A DNA stretch of 64,000 bases from Motiliproteus sp. MSK22-1 (GTDB lineage: Bacteria > Pseudomonadota > Gammaproteobacteria > Pseudomonadales > Balneatricaceae), in NCBI RefSeq assembly GCF_001968815.1, contig NZ_MIEQ01000046.1, positions 1 to 64,000 of the forward strand, read 5' to 3'. The translations under genes were made by a program, and so were the position numbers. Positions 53,396-61,256 of the stretch are shown in pieces. Position 1 is the first letter of the stretch; each line of letters begins with the position of its first letter. The notes under the pieces are model-generated. The model was not told the DNA's origin. It saw only the letters and a list, made by a program, of their open reading frames with translations, and made no database searches.

Positions 53396-53482
53396 TATAC
53401 ATGCGATGAGAAAATCCGGCAGCTGCCGCTATCGACTGTTACCGACGCATGACTATCCAAGAGGATAGTCATATTGTTTTAC
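53396..53482 (+). ncRNA. Candidate small RNA between rmf and rlmKL
   Basis: TTGGTT (53374-53379) and TATACA (53396-53401) form a 16-bp-spaced, moderately good promoter. Downstream come a 12-bp palindrome CGGCAGCTGCCG (53417-53428) and a perfect 10-bp hairpin ATGACTATCC-AAGA-GGATAGTCAT (53449-53472) followed by ATTGTTTT, a good intrinsic terminator. This would make an RNA of about 75 nt on the plus strand. Alternatively the same stems belong to the rmf leader on the minus strand. The gap 53352-53796 otherwise holds nothing I can support. Confidence 0.35.
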
Positions 53483-53796
53483 CGAATCTGCTTTCATTTG
53501 TCGACCATTGAATTTGTCATGATATTGGGAATTTGCTGCTAAAAATCCTCTGAGAACGGTTGTTTTCTATTAATAAACAAATTGATAGAAGCATTGTCCG
53601 AAGCGCAACCTTAGCAACTTGAAAAAAATTAATGGAGGTCACCAAGGCTTTCAATTGCATCGAATCAGAACATCCAAAAATGGGAACAAATGCCTGGTTA
53701 GTGTTATCATTCGAGCGGGTTTTTATCAGCAAAAAACTGTTCCTGATGACCCTGTTAATACTCCGTAGATGACAGACCAAACAAAGGCAATCTGAC

Positions 53797-56133
53797 TTGA
53801 GTTCAAATCACCAACATTCGCAATTTTTCGCCACTTGTCCAAAAGGGCTTGAGTTACTGCTGTTAGAAGAACTCCAGGGGCTGGGGGCCGAAGAACTCAA
53901 GTCAACTATCGGCGGAGTTTACTTTTCTGGAGAGTTAAAAACAGCCTATAAAGCTTGTCTTTGGTCCCGTTTGGCGAACCGTATTCTTATGCCTCTGAAC
54001 AGTTTTGCGGTAGAAACTGCAGAACAATTGTATGCCGGTGTTCAGCAAGTTGATTGGCTGCAACACATGCGTTCAGAAGGCACCCTGACTGTCGATTTTA
54101 CCGGTCGCACGAACAGCATCAAAAATACCCATTTTGGCTCCCTTAAAGTTAAAGATGCGGTTGTTGATCAGGTACGGGAAAAGACCCGGCAGCGGCCCAG
54201 TGTGGACAAGCAGTCTCCTGATATCAGAATTAATGTTCATTTGCATAAAGGCCAGTGCCAGCTTAGCCTGGATCTATCAGGAGATAGCCTGCATCGTCGG
54301 GGATATCGTACCGAGGGTGGAGAAGCACCGTTAAAAGAAAATCTGGCCGCCGCTTTGCTATATCGCTGCAACTGGCCACAGATGGCGGCTGATTCACGTC
54401 CTTTGGTTGATCCTATGTGTGGATCGGGAACCTTGCTGATAGAAGCAGGATTAATGGCAGCAGGTATTGCACCTGGGGTGTTTCGTCGACGTTTTGGTTT
54501 CGAAAACTGGCTAAAGCATGATTCGTTGAGCTGGCAAGAGCTGGTGCGAGAAGCACGAGCGACCCGAAATAACCTTGCGAAAAAAACAACGAAATCAGAT
54601 TCAGACAATCCATGGTCTCAACAACAGGATAGCGTTGAGGCAAAGGCTATAAACCTGCCTGAAATTCACGGCTATGATGCCAGCCCGAAAGCAGTTTCTA
54701 TCACTCGGGAAAATATTCGCCGCGCTGGTTTAGAAGGTTATGTGCGGGTATCCCAGCGTGAACTGGCCGATCTGAAACCGCTAACGCATAAGGCAGATCA
54801 ACTCCCCGGCCTTCTGCTGACAAACCCACCCTATGGTGAACGACTTAGCGAAGTTCCCGTTATTGTCTATTTATATCGCCACTTGGGAGAGGCCCTGAAG
54901 AAGTACTTCCTGCACTGGAAAGTAGGGGTTTTCACAGGCAATCCTGAACTCGGTAAGGCCGTCGCAATACGATCAAACAAGCAATACAAACTCTATAACG
55001 GTGCGATCCCCAGTAAACTGCTGATGTTTGATGTAGAAAAAGAGCACTTCTTTCGGGATGAAAACAAGGGGGCTGAAACAACTGCGGATAATCAGCCGAA
55101 AGGTTCACCGTCGACATCAAAAGCTCAGTCAAAGACAACGATTGAGACGACTTTTACCGGCAGTGCTGAGATGTTTGCCAATCGTTTGCGGAAAAACTTA
55201 AAGCAGATCGATAAATGGGCCCGTAAAGCGGATATTCACTGTTATCGCGTTTATGATGCGGACATGCCTGAGTTTTCCGTGGCGATTGATCGTTATGATC
55301 AATGGGTTCATGTGCAGGAATATACAGCGCCCGCGTCGGTTGATCAGGTTAAGGCAGTCGAGCGCTTAGAGCAGGTCATCTCGGTTATTCCTTCAGTCAT
55401 GCAGGTGGACCCTGACCGTGTGGTGTTGAAGCAACGCCGACGACAGTCAGGCAAGGACCAGTATCAACAGCTTGATGAGCAGAAAGATTTTGTTGAAGTT
55501 AGCGAAGGAAACTGTCGCTTTCTGGTCAATTTTCATGATTATCTGGATACGGGGTTGTTTCTTGATCATCGACCCATCCGGCAGAAAATCCATCACTGGG
55601 CTAAGGGTAAACGTTTCCTTAATCTTTTCTGTTACACAGGGGCCGCTACCATTCACGCGGCTTTGGGGCTTGCCCGTTCCACAACCAGCGTGGATATGTC
55701 TAACACCTATCTGGAATGGTTACGCAAGAATCTTGCGTTAAACGGCTTGAGTGAACAACTCCATCAGACAGTTCAGGCTGATTGTCTGGAATGGCTCAAA
55801 GCTCAGGGACAGGAATCACCGCAGAGTTATGATCTGATCTTTATGGATCCGCCGACATTTTCAAATTCGAAGCGTATGCGTGATACGCTTGATATTCAGC
55901 GGGATCATGTAGAACTCATTCGTCTGGCCCTGGTATTGCTGGCTCCCGAAGGGCAGCTTATTTTCTCGAACAACCTTCGAAAGTTTAAGATGGATCTGGA
56001 GTCCTTGTCGGACCTGACAATCAAGGATATTACCAGAGAGACTATTGATAAGGATTTTGCACGAAACCAGAAAATTCACAATTGCTGGTTAATTGAAAAC
56101 AACGGGGGTAAAAACAGCGGTTATGAAGGTTAA
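53797..56133 (+). CDS. rlmKL: 23S rRNA methyltransferase RlmKL (m2G2445/m7G2069)
   Basis: Bifunctional enzyme that methylates 23S rRNA at m2G2445 (RlmL) and m7G2069 (RlmK). The 778-aa chain has an N-terminal THUMP domain (about 1-160) and the RlmL Rossmann fold with PMCGSGTLLIEAG and the catalytic NPPYGERL. A linker rich in Thr/Ser/Lys follows (about 415-450). The RlmK part includes FLNLFCYTGAATIHAALG and MDPPTFSNSKRM. The start is TTG 53797 with AAAGG 9 nt upstream. No ATG is near, and the THUMP start matches. Confidence 0.94.
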   Translation: MSSNHQHSQFFATCPKGLELLLLEELQGLGAEELKSTIGGVYFSGELKTAYKACLWSRLANRILMPLNSFAVETAEQLYAGVQQVDWLQHMRSEGTLTVDFTGRTNSIKNTHFGSLKVKDAVVDQVREKTRQRPSVDKQSPDIRINVHLHKGQCQLSLDLSGDSLHRRGYRTEGGEAPLKENLAAALLYRCNWPQMAADSRPLVDPMCGSGTLLIEAGLMAAGIAPGVFRRRFGFENWLKHDSLSWQELVREARATRNNLAKKTTKSDSDNPWSQQQDSVEAKAINLPEIHGYDASPKAVSITRENIRRAGLEGYVRVSQRELADLKPLTHKADQLPGLLLTNPPYGERLSEVPVIVYLYRHLGEALKKYFLHWKVGVFTGNPELGKAVAIRSNKQYKLYNGAIPSKLLMFDVEKEHFFRDENKGAETTADNQPKGSPSTSKAQSKTTIETTFTGSAEMFANRLRKNLKQIDKWARKADIHCYRVYDADMPEFSVAIDRYDQWVHVQEYTAPASVDQVKAVERLEQVISVIPSVMQVDPDRVVLKQRRRQSGKDQYQQLDEQKDFVEVSEGNCRFLVNFHDYLDTGLFLDHRPIRQKIHHWAKGKRFLNLFCYTGAATIHAALGLARSTTSVDMSNTYLEWLRKNLALNGLSEQLHQTVQADCLEWLKAQGQESPQSYDLIFMDPPTFSNSKRMRDTLDIQRDHVELIRLALVLLAPEGQLIFSNNLRKFKMDLESLSDLTIKDITRETIDKDFARNQKIHNCWLIENNGGKNSGYEG

Positions 56134-56258
56134 GCCCGACAGGAAGTGAAAGAAGATTTGAACCTGGTTTTGCGCTACAGTAGGACTAGGTGTCTTTTCA
56201 TGAGTTGTACTGCTATCCAGAACACACCGTTGGCCAGAAGACACCGTTGGGGGTCATT

Positions 56259-56459
56259 ATGCCCGAACCTTCTGAACCCGAACGTGCATCTTTGGATCCT
56301 GTCGAAGAAATTCTCGCTGACTGGGACTGTATGGACCTGATGGAAGGTGTTGGAAAACTTGCCGCGCAATATCCAAGCCACTCTCTCAAGGACTGGTTAC
56401 TCTTGACTCATCTGGCTGAGAATTATCAGCAGCATCACAAAGTAAAGGATTTGCACTAA
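56259..56459 (+). CDS. Small acidic hypothetical protein
   Basis: A 66-aa acidic protein (PEPSEPERASLDPVEEILADWDCMDLMEG, then SHSLKDWLLLTHLAENYQQ). ATG 56259 has GGGGGT 6 nt upstream; the in-frame TTG or ATG codons further upstream are not supported. It is predicted to be mostly helical and cytosolic. I do not recognise the family. It follows rlmKL by 125 bp on the same strand and is convergent with the DAHP synthase. Confidence 0.55.
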   Translation: MPEPSEPERASLDPVEEILADWDCMDLMEGVGKLAAQYPSHSLKDWLLLTHLAENYQQHHKVKDLH

Positions 56460-56469
56460 AAGAAAACAT

Positions 56470-56506
56470 ATCGGCCAGAATTACTCAAAAGAATAATCTG
56501 GCCGAT
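56470..56506. terminator. Terminator between the small gene and the DAHP synthase
   Basis: ATCGGCCAGA (56470-56479) pairs perfectly over 10 bp with TCTGGCCGAT (56497-56506). On the minus strand the stem is followed by ATGTTTTCTTTT, a good terminator for the DAHP synthase gene; on the plus strand it may end the small gene. Confidence 0.7.
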
Positions 56507-56525
56507 CGCTGTTTATTCAGCTATT

Positions 56526-57599
56526 TCATTGACGGCGGTTGGGCAGAACTTCCTTTAATTTCTCGCGCATTTCCCTGAGACTCTTTTCTGTAGCGTCCCA
56601 ATCGATACAGGCATCGGTAATAGAGACTCCATACTTAAGCTGGCTTAAATCCTCAGGAACGGATTGATTGCCCCATTCAAGGTTGCTTTCAACCATAAGG
56701 CCGACAATAGACTGATTGCCTTCCAGTATCTGATTAGCAATGTTTTCCATAACCAGAGGCTGCAGAGCAGGGTCCTTATTTGAGTTAGCGTGGCTGCAGT
56801 CCACCATTATGTTCTGACTGACACCGCCTTTTTCCAGCGCCTGCTCACAGAGAGCGACGCTAACAGAATCATAGTTGGGTTTGTTATTACCGCCCCGCAG
56901 AACCACATGACCGTGCTGATTACCCTTGGTATGGATAACTGCAACCTGGCCTTCAGCATTGATGCCTAAAAAACGGTGAGGATGGCTGACAGATTGCAAG
57001 GCGTTGATAGCAACAGTCAGACCACCGTCCGTACCATTTTTAAAACCGATTGCTGAGGACAAACCACTGGCCATTTCCCGATGGGTCTGGGACTCAGTGG
57101 TTCGGGCACCGATCGCTGACCAGGAAATCAGGTCCTGAACATACTGTGGAGAAATAGGATCCAAGGCTTCTGTAGATAAAGGGAGCCCCATATCTGCCAG
57201 ATCAATCAGTAGCTTTCGGCCAATATGTAACCCTTCCTCAATCTGGAAAGAATCGTCCAGGTGCGGGTCATTAATCAATCCTTTCCAGCCAACAGTGGTG
57301 CGAGGTTTTTCAAAATAGACACGCATGACGATATAGAGAGTGTCCTGAAGTTCATCGGCCATCACTTTAAGTCGCTGGCCATATTCGATGGCTGCTTTGG
57401 TATCATGAATAGAGCAGGGACCGACGACGACAAAGAGGCGCTTGTCCTTGCCGTCCAGGATATTCTTGATTGTCTGTCGCCCGGTCAAAACAGACTCCAT
57501 GGCGGCCTGAGTCAATGGTTGCTCTGCTTTGAGCTGATCAGGAGTAATCAGTACTGCTTGAGATTCGACATTTAAATCGTCAACACGTATATCTGTCAT
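56526..57599 (-). CDS. DAHP synthase, class I (AroF/G/H type)
   Basis: First step of the shikimate pathway: condenses PEP and erythrose-4-phosphate. The 357-aa protein has the metal ligand C62 in VVVGPCSIHD, then RVYFEKPRTTVGWKGLINDP, GARTTESQTHREM, GFKNGTDGG, VVLRGG and DCSHANSNKD with the second metal ligand. The isoform (Phe-, Tyr- or Trp-inhibited) cannot be read with confidence, so no symbol is assigned. ATG 57597-57599 has GGAAG about 5 nt upstream. Confidence 0.94.
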   Translation of the reverse strand: MTDIRVDDLNVESQAVLITPDQLKAEQPLTQAAMESVLTGRQTIKNILDGKDKRLFVVVGPCSIHDTKAAIEYGQRLKVMADELQDTLYIVMRVYFEKPRTTVGWKGLINDPHLDDSFQIEEGLHIGRKLLIDLADMGLPLSTEALDPISPQYVQDLISWSAIGARTTESQTHREMASGLSSAIGFKNGTDGGLTVAINALQSVSHPHRFLGINAEGQVAVIHTKGNQHGHVVLRGGNNKPNYDSVSVALCEQALEKGGVSQNIMVDCSHANSNKDPALQPLVMENIANQILEGNQSIVGLMVESNLEWGNQSVPEDLSQLKYGVSITDACIDWDATEKSLREMREKLKEVLPNRRQ

Positions 57600-57822
57600 T
57601 GAAGCTTCCTACTGGATGAACGAAGTCCCTGAACAGGCCCAGAACCCGATTTGATCTGAGCATTGATTAATCCAGAGAATTCTTTATGCTGGCGCCTCTT
57701 CTTATGGAGCACCTATTAAAAACCATAATTTGTATCATATTACTGGCAGCAGTGTAATGCGAGACGACAAAAAGTCTTAGGTTCGCCTATTTTCAGCAAT
57801 ATTGGCTGAGCCAGGGGTACTT

Positions 57823-57872
57823 TCAGGATCTATAAAGACAACTCGTGTCAGGATCTATAAGGACAACTCGTG
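57823..57872. repeat. 25-bp head-to-tail tandem duplication
   Basis: 57823-57847 and 57848-57872 are identical except for one A/G difference (57836 versus 57861). The second copy contains the last codons and stop of the AddA-like gene, so the first copy is a duplicated gene end lying just downstream of the stop. Direct observation. Confidence 0.9.
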
Positions 57873-60800
57873 AAAGTAACCACTCTCGGGGAAATAAAGT
57901 GCAGCTTTGACCGTATTGCTTTCCATGGCTGTTAATGCTCGACAATAGCTGGAGAGCTGTTTCTTATAGCGTTGCTCTTCCTGTTCAATAAATAAGGAAA
58001 AATCACTTTCATTAGCAGCTTCTGCTGTCTTGTAATCGATAATCCAGCGTGTGCCCTGGCTGTCAATAAAGGTTCGGTCAATAATAAGATGCTGTATTTG
58101 AAAGCCATTATCGTAGCTGATGGGCAGTTCACAGGCGCTCTGGCGATGGTTAGGGTCCAGAATCCAACGGCCTTTCTCGTCAGCCAGGGTGTTGCTGATC
58201 AATTGATGAACCTGAATAACGGCTTCAGCGCACTGGTGCCCGGGCACACCCAGTTGTCTAAGCTGTCGTGACCAGGCCGGATGAAAATCCTCCAGATGCT
58301 GCGGTTCACCGCAAAGCAGATCCCCATACAGCTCATTATGTATGACCAGTTGCTGCAAAATACGATGCGTTAATGTGCCTATATGCCGTAAATTCTGCTG
58401 CCAGCTTTGAGTGGGCAGGTTATCTTCTGATTCAAGGTATGCGGGTGCTGATTGCTCTGTCAGTAACAGATTTTCAGTGACAATGCTGACTGGCTTAAAG
58501 TCAACGGGGATCCGCTGAATTCGTTTTAACAGGTTGTTAGCCGCTGTTGGTCGCTGCTCCTGGGGCAGAATAATTTCCGCTTCTTCTTTAACAGAAGGCC
58601 AGATAGAAGCCAGTAAAGATCGACTGGATGGCGGCTTGGGCCGTTCTGTTTTAGGATCGAGATTAAGATGGCCGAGCAGGTATAATCGTTTTATCGCGCG
58701 TGTTGCTCCAACATAGAGTAAACGGGTTCCCTCCATTTGATTCTTCAAGGCCAGTTCTTTGCTCAGGTAATGATAAAGTGGATCTTCCTCCTCTCCCGTT
58801 GCAGCCAGAGGCCCGAGCAACAAGTCCTGACCGCCATCTTGATTAAGTCGCTGCTGCCACAAGAGTAATTGCTTATCTTCTGCGCGAGGGGAGCGGTCCA
58901 ACCCGGCCAGGATAACCGTATCAAACTCCAATCCTTTGGACTTATGTATGGTCATTACCTGTATGCGTGGATCTGCATCGCTGTCAGGGGCTGCGTACAG
59001 CCGCTCCAGATCCCGGAGAAACAGATCATCATTAAGCAGCAGCGCACCATGATCATGCTGATCCAGAAGATCAAATACTCGTTGTACATCACCCAGTTGG
59101 GCTGGAGTCCTTAATGCTGCGGCTCCTCCGAGTGCAAGCCAGGTCCCTTCTATCCAGTTGCGTAGCGTCTTGCGTTGTTTATTCTCCCAGCTGGATTCCA
59201 GAATCGCTGCCATGGAGATTATTCTTTCACGGCCATCTTCTGATAGCTTAAGAGATTGCCAATGCCTGAGGCGCCCCCAGATACTCTGGCTTTTGCCGTC
59301 CCCACCGGCAACAGACAAAAGATCTTCATTGCTGAGGCCACACCAGGGAGCCCTTAATACCGACAACCAGGCAATTCGGTCGGCTGGGTTTAACAGCGCC
59401 CGTAACAATGAAATGAGATCGACAACCCACATTCTGGAAGCCAGACTGTCCAGATCAGTCGCTTGCCAACGCAAGCCTTCGTCCCTGAGTGCAGGCAATA
59501 TTTGTCTGAGGTGAGATCTATTTCTAACCAGAATGGCAACGCTTCCATCAGGATTTTCGTCCAGCGCTTTACGAACAAGCATTGCCGCTTCTTCACCTTC
59601 GGCACGACGATCTTCATAACCGACAAAAATACGGGTAATGACTGCTTTTCCGTCCAGTGCTGCGTTAAAGGCAACAGAATCTTCGTAACTGACTGCACCA
59701 CGACTGATATCGTCCTGCTCAGGAAAGGCTTCCCGAAAAGTGTGATTGACCCATTCCACAACCGCTCTCTGGGATCGGAAATTTACACAGAGATCTGAAG
59801 CTTCCAGTTGCACATCCCCCAGACCATGCTTACGAGCATCGAGAAACAAGCCCACGTTGGCATCTCTGAAACCGTAGCAGGATTGCATACCGTCACCGAC
59901 GATAAACAAAGTTCGCCCGTCTCCAGGCTCCCAGCCGCGGGTGAGTTTCTGTAACAGTTCAATCTGAGGGCTTGACGTATCCTGGAACTCATCCACCAGA
60001 ATATGATGGATCTGGTAATCAAGGATCAGCGACAGATCAGTGGCATTGTCATCATCACCCAATGCAACTAACGCTGCGCTGGTAATCTGAGGGTAATCTA
60101 CGGCACCCCGCTCAGAGAAGCTGATTAATAAGTGCGCGGCGAGGTGAGGAAGAAGCACAGTAAGTGCTTCAAGTAGTGCCCATTGCTTTTCATCATATTG
60201 ATCGGTGGGCAGTATGCGAATACGAGCCAGGCGCCCCAGCAGTCCTGACTGTTCCTGGAGTTGACCGAGCAATTCCATCAGTTCAGACTTTCGAGCTTTC
60301 GCCTGTTCCTTTTCAAGCTTATTGCTCCCCGGGGGGAAGCCTTGGCGCTTGTTAACCGTTTTTCGCCACTCACCCTTGTCCGTTAACAGAAGTTCTGCGA
60401 TGCCACGCCACAGGGGCAATTCACTGGCATGACAGGCAGGAAGTTGACGAATACCGATACAGCACGGAATACTGGAGGTACTTTCCTCCTGCTGGAGATG
60501 ACCCGCTCCGTAATCCAGCAGCATAACCAGGTCGGACTCAAAAGGATTCAGTTGATGACTAAGCTCATCAAGCTCTTCTTGGAGCAGGCGCTGCAATGCC
60601 TGCTCCAAAAGAGAGCGGGCGTCACGGATTGAGTTTCCTGCACCGACCAGTCCCAGCCATTGGTCTCTTTTGGCCAGCATCGAAATCAACAGTCGTTCCA
60701 CCACTTCAATTTGATTGTCCAAATGAAGCAATAGTTTTTCTAATGCTGTAGCAATAGCCTCATCGCTTTCCAGTTGCTCCAATAATCGCTGGACTGCCAG

Positions 60801-61256
60801 CTGGTAGATCGGAAATGGGTCCTGAAGGATGTCCGGTTGAGCACCAAAGTTGGACAGTGCCGGGAGACTTTTGGTAAATCGTGCACAAAGACCGTCGATT
60901 GTCTGAATGCGTAATCGAGAAGGGTTATTCAACAGCTGCCAGTTTAGTTGACGGTCCTGGGCAAGCGCTGCCTGGGCCAGCCGCCAGGATTGTTGCCTGT
61001 AACCGGACTCGGGTTCGTCTGTTGTCGCAGCCCAGCGCAATGCCTGAAGAATACGGTCCTGCATTTCTGCGGCGGCTTTACGGGTAAACGTAATGCAAAG
61101 TATTTCTTCAGGTTTCTGAACTGAAGCCAGTAATACCAGTACTCGCTGAGTTAACAGTTCTGTCTTTCCTGAACCTGCGGGGGCGCGGACACAAAAGGAC
61201 TGGTCGGGCTGCAAACAACGCAGGCGTTGCCGGTGATCCGCCGGGAGATCACTCAT
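57855..61256 (-). CDS. AddA-like UvrD-family helicase with C-terminal nuclease
   Basis: A 1133-aa helicase-nuclease of the AddA/RecB type that would unwind and resect double-strand ends. Walker A is APAGSGKTE (25-33); further helicase motifs are ILCITFTRKAAAEMQDRI, IHHILVDEFQDTSSPQ, LFIVGDGMQSCYGFRDA, VMTIHKSKGLEFDTVIL and RLLYVGATRA. The C-terminal PD-(D/E)xK domain shows RWIIDYKTAE. ATG 61254-61256 overlaps the upstream gene by 8 nt, so the two are translationally coupled. The C-terminus lies in a 25-bp tandem duplication. It pairs with the TIGR03623/AddB-like partner upstream. Confidence 0.9.
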   Translation of the reverse strand: MSDLPADHRQRLRCLQPDQSFCVRAPAGSGKTELLTQRVLVLLASVQKPEEILCITFTRKAAAEMQDRILQALRWAATTDEPESGYRQQSWRLAQAALAQDRQLNWQLLNNPSRLRIQTIDGLCARFTKSLPALSNFGAQPDILQDPFPIYQLAVQRLLEQLESDEAIATALEKLLLHLDNQIEVVERLLISMLAKRDQWLGLVGAGNSIRDARSLLEQALQRLLQEELDELSHQLNPFESDLVMLLDYGAGHLQQEESTSSIPCCIGIRQLPACHASELPLWRGIAELLLTDKGEWRKTVNKRQGFPPGSNKLEKEQAKARKSELMELLGQLQEQSGLLGRLARIRILPTDQYDEKQWALLEALTVLLPHLAAHLLISFSERGAVDYPQITSAALVALGDDDNATDLSLILDYQIHHILVDEFQDTSSPQIELLQKLTRGWEPGDGRTLFIVGDGMQSCYGFRDANVGLFLDARKHGLGDVQLEASDLCVNFRSQRAVVEWVNHTFREAFPEQDDISRGAVSYEDSVAFNAALDGKAVITRIFVGYEDRRAEGEEAAMLVRKALDENPDGSVAILVRNRSHLRQILPALRDEGLRWQATDLDSLASRMWVVDLISLLRALLNPADRIAWLSVLRAPWCGLSNEDLLSVAGGDGKSQSIWGRLRHWQSLKLSEDGRERIISMAAILESSWENKQRKTLRNWIEGTWLALGGAAALRTPAQLGDVQRVFDLLDQHDHGALLLNDDLFLRDLERLYAAPDSDADPRIQVMTIHKSKGLEFDTVILAGLDRSPRAEDKQLLLWQQRLNQDGGQDLLLGPLAATGEEEDPLYHYLSKELALKNQMEGTRLLYVGATRAIKRLYLLGHLNLDPKTERPKPPSSRSLLASIWPSVKEEAEIILPQEQRPTAANNLLKRIQRIPVDFKPVSIVTENLLLTEQSAPAYLESEDNLPTQSWQQNLRHIGTLTHRILQQLVIHNELYGDLLCGEPQHLEDFHPAWSRQLRQLGVPGHQCAEAVIQVHQLISNTLADEKGRWILDPNHRQSACELPISYDNGFQIQHLIIDRTFIDSQGTRWIIDYKTAEAANESDFSLFIEQEEQRYKKQLSSYCRALTAMESNTVKAALYFPESGYFHELSL

